Made by a program: the position numbers and the translations under genes
Assembly: GCA_012970285.1 (NCBI GenBank)
Contig: JIBW01000007.1
Location: 310,001 to 374,000, forward strand
Direction of reading: 5' to 3'
DNA length: 64,000 nt
Source: Bacillaceae bacterium JMAK1
GTDB lineage: Bacteria > Bacillota > Bacilli > Bacillales > Marinococcaceae
The notes under the pieces: generated by a model
The model's input: only the letters and a program-made list of their open reading frames with translations
Told to the model about the DNA's origin: nothing
Databases searched by the model: none
Shown: positions 9,327-18,269 of the stretch, in pieces
How positions within the stretch are numbered: the first letter of the stretch is position 1
Layout: each line of letters starts with the position of its first letter

Positions 9327-10159
9327 CGGGATGAGTCCACCACCTTTTGCCCTAAGTTTCTAGAAAGCCACCATTGCAGTATGTTCGCACCGAGCAATAA
9401 GATAAATGAAAGAGCGAGCATAACGGTTGCAATTGCAGTCGCTCCTGCGTAATCAAATTGTTCAAGCTTATTCATGATGAGTAAAGGAACAATTTCCGTT
9501 TGCATCGGGATGTTTCCGGCGATAAAGACAACAGAACCGTATTCCCCGAGTGCTCGTGCAAATGCAAGCGTCATGCCCGCTAAAATGGCCGGTGTTAAAA
9601 GTGGTAATAATACAGTCTTAAAAATTGTAAAAGGAGAAGCGCCGAGCAATCCAGCCGCCTCTTCTGTTTCTTGGTCCAACGAACGCAACACCGGCTCAAC
9701 CATGCGGACGACAAAAGGTAAGCCAATAAACGTAAGGGCAATCGTGACACCAATCGGTGTAAATGCGACTTGAATTCCGAGTGGTGCAAGCAATGAGCCG
9801 ATCCAGCCATTTTCAGCGTAAAGACTCGTAAGTGCAATACCTGCAACTGCCGTCGGTAAAGCAAATGGAAGATCAATCATTCCGTCCATAATTCGCTTTC
9901 CAAAGAAATCATATCGAACGAGGACCCAGGCAATGAGTAGACCGAAAACTCCGTTAATAATTGCCGCAATAAAAGAAGCAGAAAAGCTTAGTCGAAGTGC
10001 TGCAAATAACCTTGGATCAAAAATGGCATTCCAAAAGGCTTCCCACCCGATTCCCATCGTGTACCAAACCAATGCAATTAAAGGAATGAAGACGATAAAG
10101 CTCATGTAAAACATCATAAAGCCGAAAGAAAGCGGGAAGCCTGGAAGTGTGCGTTTCAT
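9323..10159 (-). CDS. cysT: Sulfate ABC transporter permease CysT (CysU)
   Basis: First membrane subunit of the sulfate importer, 278 residues, six predicted membrane segments. Seen: the EAA loop (EEAAGLLGASPFTIFKTVLLP) and ARALGEYGSVVFIAGN. Start ATG lies 7 nt after AGGAGGAACT. It lies 15 nt downstream of the binding-protein gene and overlaps cysW by 4 nt. Confidence 0.93.
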   Translation of the reverse strand: MKRTLPGFPLSFGFMMFYMSFIVFIPLIALVWYTMGIGWEAFWNAIFDPRLFAALRLSFSASFIAAIINGVFGLLIAWVLVRYDFFGKRIMDGMIDLPFALPTAVAGIALTSLYAENGWIGSLLAPLGIQVAFTPIGVTIALTFIGLPFVVRMVEPVLRSLDQETEEAAGLLGASPFTIFKTVLLPLLTPAILAGMTLAFARALGEYGSVVFIAGNIPMQTEIVPLLIMNKLEQFDYAGATAIATVMLALSFILLLGANILQWWLSRNLGQKVVDSSR

Positions 10160-10174
10160 CGTAGTTCCTCCTGA

Positions 10175-11227
10175 CTATGGTGCGTAAATCTGATCAAAAA
10201 CGCCACCATCCGAAAAATGTCTTTCTTGTGCTTCATCCCAGCTTCCGAATCTCTCTTCAATCGTAAATAATTCGACATCTGGGAAGTAGTCTTGATATTC
10301 GGCTAAAATGTCTTCATTTCGTGGTCGATAATAGTGTTCAGCTGCAATCGTTTGACCTTCTTCAGAATACAAATAATCCAAGTATGCTTGAGCGACTTCT
10401 TCCGTTCCTTTTTGTTGGACATTCGTATCGACAATCGCAACAGGTGGCTCAGTTAGAATTGAAACCGATGGGGTAATAATCTCGAAGTCTTCAGCATTCA
10501 ATTCATGCACAGTGAGTAGCGCTTCGTTTTCCCATGCGAGCAACACATCTCCGATGCCGCGCTCAATAAACGATGTCGTCGATCCACGAGCTCCTGAATC
10601 CAATACGGTGACGTTCTCATAGATGTTCGTGACGAAATCCTCCGCCTCTTCTTCGCCATATGTATCTTCGGCATATCCCCAAGCGGCTAAGTAATTCCAA
10701 CGTGCACCACCAGATGTTTTAGGGTTTGGAGTAACAACTTCTACATCTTCTCGGACGAGATCGTCCCAATCTTGAATGTCTTTTGGATTGCCTTCACGTA
10801 CTAGAAAGTTAATCGTTGACGTATAAGGTGAAGCATTGTCTGGGAAGTCGCTTTGCCACTCAGAATCCAGTAATTCACGCTCTTGCAAAACATCGATATC
10901 GTAAGCGAGCGCTAACGTCACAACATCAGCTTGTAGTCCATCCAATACTGAACGTGCTTGACTACCTGAACCACCGTGGGACTGATTCACAGTGACTGTG
11001 TCGCCGGTTTCTTCTTGCCAATACGTACCGAATGCTTCATTGTAGTCATCATAAAACTCACGAGTAGGGTCATAAGAGACATTTAGCAATTCAATCACAT
11101 CTCCATCGGCCGTTGGATTGTCTTGAATCGCTTCGCCGCTTTGATCTTCTTCAAATCCACCTACGTTACATGCAGAAAGAATTGAAACAACCGTTAGCCC
11201 TCCAAGAAAGTAAGAATAATACTTCAC
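10175..11227 (-). CDS. sbp: Sulfate-binding lipoprotein of the ABC importer
   Basis: Extracellular sulfate receptor tethered as a lipoprotein. The N-terminus has a short signal peptide ending in the lipobox LSAC, then an acidic linker; the mature part has Sbp/CysP motifs (SHGGSGSQARSVLDG, NPKTSGGARWNYLAAWG, GARGSTTSFIERG). Two ATGs (11236, 11233) sit directly on the ribosome binding site AAAGGA, so GTG 11227 with 8-nt spacing is preferred (350 residues). First gene of the six-gene sulfate uptake operon. High Asp/Glu content suits a protein exposed to an alkaline or saline medium. Confidence 0.9.
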   Translation of the reverse strand: MKYYSYFLGGLTVVSILSACNVGGFEEDQSGEAIQDNPTADGDVIELLNVSYDPTREFYDDYNEAFGTYWQEETGDTVTVNQSHGGSGSQARSVLDGLQADVVTLALAYDIDVLQERELLDSEWQSDFPDNASPYTSTINFLVREGNPKDIQDWDDLVREDVEVVTPNPKTSGGARWNYLAAWGYAEDTYGEEEAEDFVTNIYENVTVLDSGARGSTTSFIERGIGDVLLAWENEALLTVHELNAEDFEIITPSVSILTEPPVAIVDTNVQQKGTEEVAQAYLDYLYSEEGQTIAAEHYYRPRNEDILAEYQDYFPDVELFTIEERFGSWDEAQERHFSDGGVFDQIYAP

Positions 11228-11398
11228 AATCATCATCCTTTCTTATAAAAGATATAATTCAAATGTAAATACTCTGAATTAAACGAGTAAAAAAGCAAAG
11301 GTTTAGAAATAACCTCTCCTCAATTGGCCTTCGGTTGTCCGGTCAGCACGTAGGGTTTTCTTTTTTATCATACTATTCTTATTGTTTAACTATGTCAA
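11228..11398 (-). promoter_or_regulatory. Promoter and structured leader of the sulfate uptake operon
   Basis: On the minus strand TTGACA (11393-11398) and TAGTAT (11370-11375) are 17 nt apart. The leader of about 135 nt contains a GC-rich stretch (11318-11351) with several complementary blocks (CGG-ACAA-CCG; AACC able to pair with the GGTT at 11312) and then a weak hairpin AGGTT-n7-AACCT (11299-11315) followed by TTGCTTTTTTT. This resembles an attenuator, but it does not match an S-box or T-box. The remaining gap to 11565 shows no gene. Confidence 0.5.
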
Positions 11399-11565
11399 TC
11401 GATTTTTTCTAATATTTGGATGATAACAATAGGTAGGAATGTGTAAGACGTTACGATCGGCGGTTTCAATTACGATGCCGTTGAGGTATGACGTTTTATT
11501 GGAAGGGAAGGCGCGCCATAAAGAAAGGAGGGGGATGTAGGTATGGCGTACCTGTACAATCAAGC

Positions 11566-12258
11566 TTATTCTTCTACAAGTGTATAGCGGACAGATAAGG
11601 TTTGTTCAATTTCATCACCATCGTTAAGGAAAACGATGTATTCAGACGTATAAAAAGAATCGTCGCCGCTCCCTAAGATGATGTTTGATTTAGAGCCGCT
11701 ATTTACAAAATAATTGCCACTCCCTGCATTTGGTTCTACTTTATAACGTCCTGAAGGAAGGTCTTGACCAACGGTGAAATATCCAGCTGACAACACACGC
11801 GGTTCCTCTGCTTTTGTTACAATTCCATTCGTTAACTTTTCAAGCTCAATTTCTGAAGTTTCAATGTCGTCTATTACACGTGCTAATGTTGCCTCATTGT
11901 CTTCGATTTCGTTAGTTAACGTTTCAATCTCTAGCAGTACGTCATCACGTTCACTAATTAATGTGGTCATTTCTTCGAATTCATCACTGTGCTCAGAAAT
12001 GTCGTTTTCAAGTTGTTGGAGCAAAGTAGCTTGTTCCTCGTGTGTGGTTTGAACATCGCTTAATTCTTCATTTACCTGAGTTAAGGACGTTGACGACTGT
12101 GCAATCTCGATTTCAATTTCTTCGAGCTTAAACGTGCGTTCATCAAGAACCGCACTCGCTTGATTCTTGCCGATCGTGTGACTAATAAAAGCAACGAATA
12201 TGAGTAGAACAACACCGCCCGATACCCCAATTATCCACCATATACCCCGATTTTTCAT
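11566..12258 (-). CDS. Membrane-anchored coiled-coil protein with C-terminal beta domain
   Basis: 230 residues, family not recognised. One N-terminal membrane helix (residues 5-27), then about 110 residues of acidic heptad-like coiled coil, then a domain of about 75 residues beginning AGYFTVGQDLPSGRYKV. That last motif (G-x-Y-x-V-G-x-D-I/L-P-x-G-x-Y) recurs in small extracellular beta domains of Gram-positive proteins. Likely faces outward. Single-gene unit; the 480-nt gap upstream separates it from divergent cydA. Confidence 0.75.
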   Translation of the reverse strand: MKNRGIWWIIGVSGGVVLLIFVAFISHTIGKNQASAVLDERTFKLEEIEIEIAQSSTSLTQVNEELSDVQTTHEEQATLLQQLENDISEHSDEFEEMTTLISERDDVLLEIETLTNEIEDNEATLARVIDDIETSEIELEKLTNGIVTKAEEPRVLSAGYFTVGQDLPSGRYKVEPNAGSGNYFVNSGSKSNIILGSGDDSFYTSEYIVFLNDGDEIEQTLSVRYTLVEE

Positions 12259-12645
12259 TGATCGTCCCCTTCGTTGTAGTCATTATTACTCTTTTATATC
12301 TATTGATATTCTGACAATTTATTCATTAGATTGGAGTCTAAAGAACGATTATCTAGAGTTTATTCTCATTTTATTGTTCTTCGGATAAGCATATGCACGG
12401 TCAAAAAACACTTATAGAATATGGATCAAAAGTAGATCGTCAGAAATCTTGTAGTATCAATTTTTATCCGGAACCATCGTCATTAGCGGTGTAAGAGTAG
12501 TGGTTTTAGGGTAAGTATAGTGGAGTTCATTTATTTCGGAGACGAAAAAGAATACATAAAATGTTGGTTTTTGACAGCTCATTGTCTGAATTGTGACCGT
12601 GACGTGACAGGTGGGCGTTCTTCATAAAATGTTAACATGCGCGTA

Positions 12646-12704
12646 TTACAATGAGTTTTAATCGTTGTTATAATGAAGTCGAAAGTTTGTGAAGTAGTGA
12701 ACAT
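12646..12704 (+). promoter_or_regulatory. cydABS promoter with Rex-like half site
   Basis: TTACAA (12646-12651) and TATAAT (12669-12674) are 17 nt apart. TTGTGAAGTAGTGAACAT (12687-12704) just downstream of the -10 has one good half of the Rex consensus (TTGTGAA) but a poor second half; another TTGTGA lies near 12591. Rex (NADH-responsive) control of cyd is established in Bacillus, so it is plausible but not proven here. The rest of 12259-12645 shows nothing recognisable. Confidence 0.55.
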
Positions 12705-12738
12705 ACTTTATTTGTGTTGTTCAAAAAGGGGGTAGCAC

Positions 12739-14079
12739 ATGTTTATTGATGATCCCGTATTGATGAGTCGATTGTTAACGTTGCTTACGCTTTCGTTTCA
12801 CATATTTTACGCAACCGTAGGTGTCGGTTTGCCACTTATGATTATGTTGTTTCACTGGTTGGGGATCAAAAAAGACGACATTCACTATATCTTAATGGCA
12901 AGAAGACTTGCTAAAGGATTTGTCGTTACCGTAGCAGTTGGTGTAGTAACCGGAACTGCGATCGGTCTTCAATTAGCGTTACTGTGGCCGAACTTTATGC
13001 AACTTGCCGGTCATATTATTGCCCTTCCGCTCTTTATGGAAGTGTTTGCGTTTTTCTTTGAAGCGATCTTCCTCGGCATTTACTTATATACGTGGGACCG
13101 CTTTGATAATCAGAAAAAGCATCTTTTACTACTCGTCCCAGTTGCGATTGGTGGTGCGATGTCCGCATTTTTCATTACTGTCGTCAACTCGTTCATGAAC
13201 GCACCGGGTGGGTTTGAAATGATTAATGGTGAACTTGCCAACGTCAACCCATTGCTTGCGATGTTTACTGTTGCGATGCCAACGAAGGTGACACACGTCT
13301 TAGCAACAGCTTATATGACGATCGCCTTTACGCTTGCGGCAATCGCTGCATTCCGCTTAATGAAAGGCAGTCACAAAGCGTATTACAAGAAATCACTAAA
13401 CGTCATGATGAAAGTTGGTTTCGTCTTTGCGATTGCAGCGGCAATCATTGGAGACTTCTCAGGGAAATACCTTGCAGAACATCAGCCTGAGAAACTTGCA
13501 GCTGCCGAGTGGCATTTTGAAACGGAAGAACAAGCTCCACTCATTCTTTGGGGAATCTTAGATGAGAATAATGAAGTGAAGTATGGGATTGAAATTCCAT
13601 TTGCGTTAAGCATTCTCGCACATAGTGATCCGAATGCTGAAGTGATTGGTCTGGATCAATTCCCGGAAGAACATCATCCGCCACTCATTATTCACTATTT
13701 CTTTGACACGATGATTACGGTCGGCATGTTTATGCTTGCGCTCTCGTTCGTCTTCCTCGTCGCTCGCTGGAGAAATTGGACATTTGTCGATAAAAAATGG
13801 TACCGCTGGTTAATCGTCATGGGTGCGCCTCTGTCGTTCCTTGGAATTCAAGCAGGTTGGTGGATGTCTGAAGTTGGTCGTCAACCGTGGATTTTAAGAG
13901 GCATTATGACGGTTGATGAAGGGGCTACTACAGCCAGTCACGTAGATTTAGTCTTCTTTTTCTTCGTGTTGTTGTATCTGATCCTTGGAGTTGGTACGAT
14001 CGTTGTTCTTCGTAAGATGTTCAAAGACAAACCCGTAGAGAAAGAATTAGAGTCTTATGCAGGAGGGGATGAGCAATGA
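12739..14079 (+). CDS. cydA: Cytochrome bd-type quinol oxidase subunit I
   Basis: Membrane subunit carrying the b and d hemes that oxidises quinol and reduces O2 to water. About nine membrane helices; conserved heme-ligand region SFHIFYATVGVG near residue 22, TGTAIGLQ, and GRQPWI in the second half. 446 residues with a short Q-loop, the form usual in Bacillota. The start follows AAGGGGG. Overlaps cydB by 4 nt. Confidence 0.95.
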   Translation: MFIDDPVLMSRLLTLLTLSFHIFYATVGVGLPLMIMLFHWLGIKKDDIHYILMARRLAKGFVVTVAVGVVTGTAIGLQLALLWPNFMQLAGHIIALPLFMEVFAFFFEAIFLGIYLYTWDRFDNQKKHLLLLVPVAIGGAMSAFFITVVNSFMNAPGGFEMINGELANVNPLLAMFTVAMPTKVTHVLATAYMTIAFTLAAIAAFRLMKGSHKAYYKKSLNVMMKVGFVFAIAAAIIGDFSGKYLAEHQPEKLAAAEWHFETEEQAPLILWGILDENNEVKYGIEIPFALSILAHSDPNAEVIGLDQFPEEHHPPLIIHYFFDTMITVGMFMLALSFVFLVARWRNWTFVDKKWYRWLIVMGAPLSFLGIQAGWWMSEVGRQPWILRGIMTVDEGATTASHVDLVFFFFVLLYLILGVGTIVVLRKMFKDKPVEKELESYAGGDEQ

Positions 14080-15092
14080 GTTTAGAAATCATCGGCATTA
14101 CGGTGTTGTGGCTCTTTCTCTTCTTTTATATCATTGTTGGATCGATTGATTTCGGAGCAGGTGTGTTTAACGCTCACAGTATTATAAATGGGAAGCAGCA
14201 CATCTTAAGTAAGGTCATTCAGCGTTACTTGTCACCAGTTTGGGAAGTGACCAACGTCTTCTTCGTCTTTTTCTTCGTTGGGATTATTGGTTTCTTTCCA
14301 GACAGTGCGTTTTACTTCGGAAGCATCCTATTAGTTCCTGCAAGCATTTCGATAATATTACTCGCACTTCGAGGTTCGTATTATGCGTTTGAGTCATACG
14401 GCTCTAAAGGCCATCGAGGCTATGCATTCATGTACGGTGCAACAGGTATCTTGATTCCGGCATCCTTATCGGTCGTCCTGACGATTTCAGAAGGTGGATT
14501 TGTCTATCTTGATGACGGTCAACCTGTCCTAAGTTATGAATTGTTGTTTATGAGTCCGTTAACGTGGGCGATTGTTGTGCTCAGTATCGTTGCTGTGCTC
14601 TACATTTCATCCGTGTTTCTTACTTGGTATGCAAGTAAGACGGAAGATCAAGAAGCGACAGGCATAATGAGGAAGTACGTACTCATTTGGGCAGTTCCAC
14701 TGATCGTTGCAGCTGGCGGGATTATCTTCGAATTGCAAAACCATAATTCCGTTCACTTTGATAGCATCCTAAACCTTTGGTGGATGTTCGCCATTTCATT
14801 CGTGCTATGGGCAATCACACTCTGGTTAATTTGGAACCGGCGAAAGTATGGTCTTGCGGTCTGGCTCATGATTGGGCAGTTCGCCTTTGCCTTTTTCGGT
14901 TATGGCATCTCGCACTATCCGTACTTGCTGTATCCGTATTTAACGATCTACGACGGATTTACGAATGAAGCGATGGCGATCAGTCTCATTGTCGTATTTA
15001 TTCTCGGTATGATGTTGCTATTACCATCCTTGTACTTGTTGTTACGCTTATTCTTATTCGATCCGAAGTACGTAAAAGGAAAAAGGGAGTGA
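14076..15092 (+). CDS. cydB: Cytochrome bd-type quinol oxidase subunit II
   Basis: Second membrane subunit of the bd oxidase, 338 residues, about eight to nine helices. N-terminal motif FFYIIVGSIDFGAGVF is typical of CydB. Translation is probably coupled to cydA through the ATGA overlap. Followed after 4 nt by a 32-residue CydS-like gene and then a terminator, so the operon is cydA-cydB-cydS. Confidence 0.94.
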   Translation: MSLEIIGITVLWLFLFFYIIVGSIDFGAGVFNAHSIINGKQHILSKVIQRYLSPVWEVTNVFFVFFFVGIIGFFPDSAFYFGSILLVPASISIILLALRGSYYAFESYGSKGHRGYAFMYGATGILIPASLSVVLTISEGGFVYLDDGQPVLSYELLFMSPLTWAIVVLSIVAVLYISSVFLTWYASKTEDQEATGIMRKYVLIWAVPLIVAAGGIIFELQNHNSVHFDSILNLWWMFAISFVLWAITLWLIWNRRKYGLAVWLMIGQFAFAFFGYGISHYPYLLYPYLTIYDGFTNEAMAISLIVVFILGMMLLLPSLYLLLRLFLFDPKYVKGKRE

Positions 15093-15096
15093 GCTT

Positions 15097-15195
15097 ATGT
15101 TTGATGATTTCTTAATCTTAGTGGCTCCGTTTCTCGTACTGATCGGTGCGATCATCGTCGCCTTTATCGTAGCTAGCAAAGATAAAACGAAGTGA
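15097..15195 (+). CDS. cydS: CydS-like small subunit of cytochrome bd oxidase
   Basis: 32-residue single-helix protein starting MFDDFLILVAPFLVLIGA and ending in charged residues (SKDKTK). Its position directly after cydB (4 nt), good ribosome binding site (GGGAGTGA) and topology match CydS, the third small subunit seen in the Geobacillus bd oxidase structure (33 residues, also starting with a short polar stretch then APxxV and one helix). Sequence similarity over so few residues is only suggestive; the position is the main argument. Confidence 0.75.
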   Translation: MFDDFLILVAPFLVLIGAIIVAFIVASKDKTK

Positions 15196-15202
15196 CTCTC
15201 AA

Positions 15203-15237
15203 AACCAGAGTGGCAGAGCTGCCCTCTGGTTTTTTTG
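15203..15237 (+). terminator. Terminator of cydABS
   Basis: Stem AACCAGAG / CTCTGGTT with a further GGCAG/CTGCC inner pairing and a run of seven T. Confidence 0.9.
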
Positions 15238-15311
15238 TGGATTGTTTTAGAAAAGCGTATGAAAACATACGTTCTCATGATAAAATATAAACTGAAAAGG
15301 GGAGAGCATAC

Positions 15312-15791
15312 ATGAATCATGGCGAAGACATGCAATTAGCTTTTGTCAAAGATGAGCACATTGAATTGTTAGAAAAGTTCGAACTTCCAGAGGCTCAAGC
15401 ACAGTTTACAGCCTTACCAGAGGAACTAATGAATGTATCAGAAGGTCAATATCGAATTGTTATTCTTGTAAATCAGGAGCCAGTAGGGTTCTTTTTGTTA
15501 CATACTACAAATAGAGTTTGTGAATATACAACAAACCCTAAAGCGATGTTATTAACCGCTTTATCGGTTGATTATAAACAGCAAGGAAAAGGGTATGCGA
15601 AACAAGCAATGCTAGAACTAGAAACATTTGTAACCTCAACCTTTGAGAACATTGATGAAGTCGTCTTGGCAGTTAATCATAAAAACCTCCCTGCACAGAA
15701 CCTCTACCAAAGTGTCGGCTTTAAAGACACAGGCAGAAGAAAAGTAGGGAAAATCGGCGAGCAACTCATTTTAGATTTAACGATTGAGTAA
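15312..15791 (+). CDS. GNAT family N-acetyltransferase
   Basis: 159 residues with the acetyl-CoA binding motif A as QQGKGYAKQAM near residue 97 and the C-terminal NLPAQNLYQSVGF motif. Transfers an acetyl group from acetyl-CoA to an unknown amine; close in pattern to Bacillus YjdJ/YvbK-like acetyltransferases, but the substrate cannot be read. ATG follows AAAAGGGGAGAG. Monocistronic, after the cyd terminator. Confidence 0.85.
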   Translation: MNHGEDMQLAFVKDEHIELLEKFELPEAQAQFTALPEELMNVSEGQYRIVILVNQEPVGFFLLHTTNRVCEYTTNPKAMLLTALSVDYKQQGKGYAKQAMLELETFVTSTFENIDEVVLAVNHKNLPAQNLYQSVGFKDTGRRKVGKIGEQLILDLTIE

Positions 15792-15973
15792 CGGATTCAA
15801 TGATTAAGAATGAGTTGAATCATGTGAGCGAGGTTATTAACGATTGCAACGCAACAATTTATTAAATTATTATTGTTTTTCAATAACACGTATACTTTAT
15901 GATAGCGTTGATCATCAATAAAAATGTATATTGGGTAGAAGATTACTTTTTTATGAATAGGGAGTTGATCATC

Positions 15974-16957
15974 ATGCAATATAGACAGCTTGGCAAGACA
16001 GATTTAAAGATAAGTGAACTTAGTTTTGGGACTTGGGCAATTGGTGGTTCATGGGGGAAGACGAATGATCAAGAGTCGTTAAGAGCACTCGACGTTGCGA
16101 TGGACCAAGGCGTGAACTTCTTTGATACAGCGGATGTATACGGAGATGGACATAGTGAGGAGCTACTTGCCAAAGCAACTAAGGGCAAGGAAGACCAAAT
16201 TTATATCGCTAGTAAGTTTTGTAGAGCGGGTGATATCTTTTCAAAAGATACCTACTCGAAGGAACAAGTGAAGACTTATGTTGAGAATAGTCTTAGACGC
16301 TTGCAAAGGGAACAACTTGATTTATATCAAATTCATTGTCCACCGATTGAGATTCTAAAGGATGGTCAGGTGTTCCAAGTATTAGATGAATTGCAGGCTG
16401 AAGGAAAGATTCGTCATTATGGTGTTAGTGTTGAGTCGGTAGAAGAAGGACTTCTCTGTCTAGAACAACCGAATGTAGCGACACTTCAAGTAATATTTAA
16501 TCTTCTAAGACAGAAACCACTTGAAACATTGCTCCCAGAAGCCAAGAAAAAAGGCGTTGGCATTATTGCAAGAGTTCCGTTAGCGAGTGGGCTGCTGACA
16601 GGGAAATTTACAAATGAGCACACATTTGAAGCGGATGACCATCGCAATTTTAATAAGGATGGAGAAGCCTTTAATGTTGGAGAGACCTTTGGTGGATTAG
16701 AGTTTAAAACAGGAGTGGATTTGGTACAAGAGCTCTCATGGATTAGTGAAGGTCGTCAATCACTCTCAAATGCTGCCTTACGTTGGGTACTTGATCAGAA
16801 TGAGGTTACAACCGTAATCCCAGGCTTTAAATCAGTCGATCAGGTAGAAAGAAATCTTGAGGCATTAAACGTTCCCGCTTTTTCAGAAGAGGAACTAAAT
16901 AAGTTAAATCTATTTTATGAAAATAAGGTGCACGAACATATTCGCGGTTCTTACTAA
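15974..16957 (+). CDS. Aldo/keto reductase
   Basis: NAD(P)H-dependent oxidoreductase of the aldo-keto reductase superfamily, (beta/alpha)8 barrel, 327 residues. Seen: SFGTWAIGG near residue 16, NFFDTADVYGDGHSE containing the catalytic Asp and Tyr, IASKF with the catalytic Lys, and DLYQIHCPP with the His. Similar layout to Bacillus YhdN/IolS (AKR11). The open frame extends back to 15899, but the ATG at 15974 after AGGGAGTTGATC begins with the family N-terminus MQYRQLG. Confidence 0.9.
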   Translation: MQYRQLGKTDLKISELSFGTWAIGGSWGKTNDQESLRALDVAMDQGVNFFDTADVYGDGHSEELLAKATKGKEDQIYIASKFCRAGDIFSKDTYSKEQVKTYVENSLRRLQREQLDLYQIHCPPIEILKDGQVFQVLDELQAEGKIRHYGVSVESVEEGLLCLEQPNVATLQVIFNLLRQKPLETLLPEAKKKGVGIIARVPLASGLLTGKFTNEHTFEADDHRNFNKDGEAFNVGETFGGLEFKTGVDLVQELSWISEGRQSLSNAALRWVLDQNEVTTVIPGFKSVDQVERNLEALNVPAFSEEELNKLNLFYENKVHEHIRGSY

Positions 16958-16986
16958 TATTGATCAGCTATAGTGCATTCAGTGTA

Positions 16987-17036
16987 AAATAGACAAGGCA
17001 TACTGACTAGTCCTAGTCAGTATGCCTTGTCTATTT
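16987..17036 (+). terminator. Perfect 23-bp inverted repeat after the aldo/keto reductase
   Basis: Arms 16987-17009 and 17014-17036 are exact complements around a 4-nt loop. The A-rich left end and T-rich right end make it a plausible bidirectional terminator, although no long T-run follows. Nothing else was seen from here to 17258 apart from an orphan AAGGAGG at 17187. Confidence 0.7.
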
Positions 17037-17258
17037 AGAAGATCATATTTCATCATTACTAAAGGATTTGTAAAGGAACTTAGTAACTTTGAATTCAATA
17101 AACCGTCAATAGTTTTACGCGATATAGATGTGAAATGAAGATTTGAACGAGTTTGTTTTTAGTTAATCTTAAATCACTTAATCTCAAGGAGGCCAGTAGC
17201 CGGAATAAAAACGTATTTGAAGATAGTACCGGTTGAAGGGATGGTGGGGGAATCTTTT

Positions 17259-18098
17259 ATGACAAAAACTAAATGGTCCCTCGTTTTGTTAGGGATAATG
17301 AACGTGGTACTTATAGTGATCCATCTGACAGAATTCCATTTTCTTGTGTTGAAAACAACGGGTTACATGATTCCTATTGTCATCAATATGATCGTATTGG
17401 GTGTGCTTGGCTTTTGCTCTTCATCCGTTCGAACTGGCTGGGTTTTAATAGCTTTGCTCCTTAGCTTGCCACTATTGATCGTACAAAGTTTTCTCGTTTT
17501 AATCACGGAGAATAGCTATTCAAGTATAAAATCTCCACATGGCCAACGATCGCTCGTTGTTGAATATAGAGATTTCACCCTCGGGGAAACAACCTTTTTT
17601 TATAATTTTTATGAGACGAGGTTTGGGATCTTAGGTAGATCACTTGAGGACCAGTCTATACGCATTATGAGTAGGGACTTTCCAACAGGTATGGATGCTG
17701 AAGATGTTCTCGGTTTGCATACAGCAGAATGGATTACTGCCGAAACAGTACGTCTTAATACGTGGGAAGGAATGATGGAGATTGAGTTGGGATCATCTTC
17801 ATCGACGGCAAGCACTTCTCCTCTGACAGCTAATGAAGGGGATTTAGCAGTGTTTATTAAAGCTTTGGAAAATGAGGAAGGTGGGCAAACGATCACGATT
17901 CATGGGAATCGACTGGAAACGAGATATGACGAGCCCACGGGTCAAAGTTGGATTGAGGTTTTCGACAATGCAGGTGAAGGAGCGATCCCTACACAGCAAT
18001 GTAGCCGTATAGAAGTAGATGAAAAACGAGGATATTACATGTTGGTGGAATGCACACATCAATGGGAATATCTTTTACAGCAAAAAAAATCGGGATAA
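17259..18098 (+). CDS. Membrane protein of unknown function
   Basis: 279 residues from ATG 17259 (after GGGGGAA); the frame is open from a TTG at 17217 that has no usable binding site. Three hydrophobic segments in residues about 5-90, followed by a soluble part of about 190 residues, probably outside the membrane, with the segment SPHGQRSLVVEYRDFTLGE. No family recognised; resembles the many Bacillus proteins with short N-terminal membrane bundle and an extracytoplasmic beta-rich tail. Confidence 0.7.
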   Translation: MTKTKWSLVLLGIMNVVLIVIHLTEFHFLVLKTTGYMIPIVINMIVLGVLGFCSSSVRTGWVLIALLLSLPLLIVQSFLVLITENSYSSIKSPHGQRSLVVEYRDFTLGETTFFYNFYETRFGILGRSLEDQSIRIMSRDFPTGMDAEDVLGLHTAEWITAETVRLNTWEGMMEIELGSSSSTASTSPLTANEGDLAVFIKALENEEGGQTITIHGNRLETRYDEPTGQSWIEVFDNAGEGAIPTQQCSRIEVDEKRGYYMLVECTHQWEYLLQQKKSG

Positions 18099-18269
18099 TT
18101 GGGATAGCGTAAGGGTTTGTTGTATTAACGGTAATCGTTTCATTTGCTTATGTATTAGCGTTACAGAATTCAAACGGAGTACTATAGGTAAGCAATTAAT
18201 AGATTGTGTTGATAAAGGATAGATAAAGATATGAAAAGCTTCATCTATCCAATTTGTCATTTCAATAAA
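18099..18269 (+). other. Gap between convergent genes with hairpin
   Basis: An 8-bp stem GGATAGAT / ATCTATCC lies at about 18218-18250 and may terminate the genes on both sides. The stretch 18110-18180 reads as a short broken hydrophobic frame; no intact gene. Confidence 0.4.

Noticed and set aside
11228-11398. SAM (S-box) or T-box riboswitch upstream of the sulfate-binding protein
   Set aside because: The conserved S-box core and the T-box antiterminator sequence are absent; only a generic attenuator shape remains.
11543-11587. 14-codon plus-strand frame with a strong AAAGGAGGGGG site
   Set aside because: It overlaps the end of the facing coiled-coil gene and has no promoter or terminator; probably a chance purine run or gene remnant.
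12687-12704. Complete Rex operator before cydA
   Set aside because: Only one half site matches; kept as a weak annotation within the promoter entry.
18010-18222. Frame continuing past the membrane protein end (18019-18222)
   Set aside because: Overlaps the end of the gene at 17259 and lacks a start signal.
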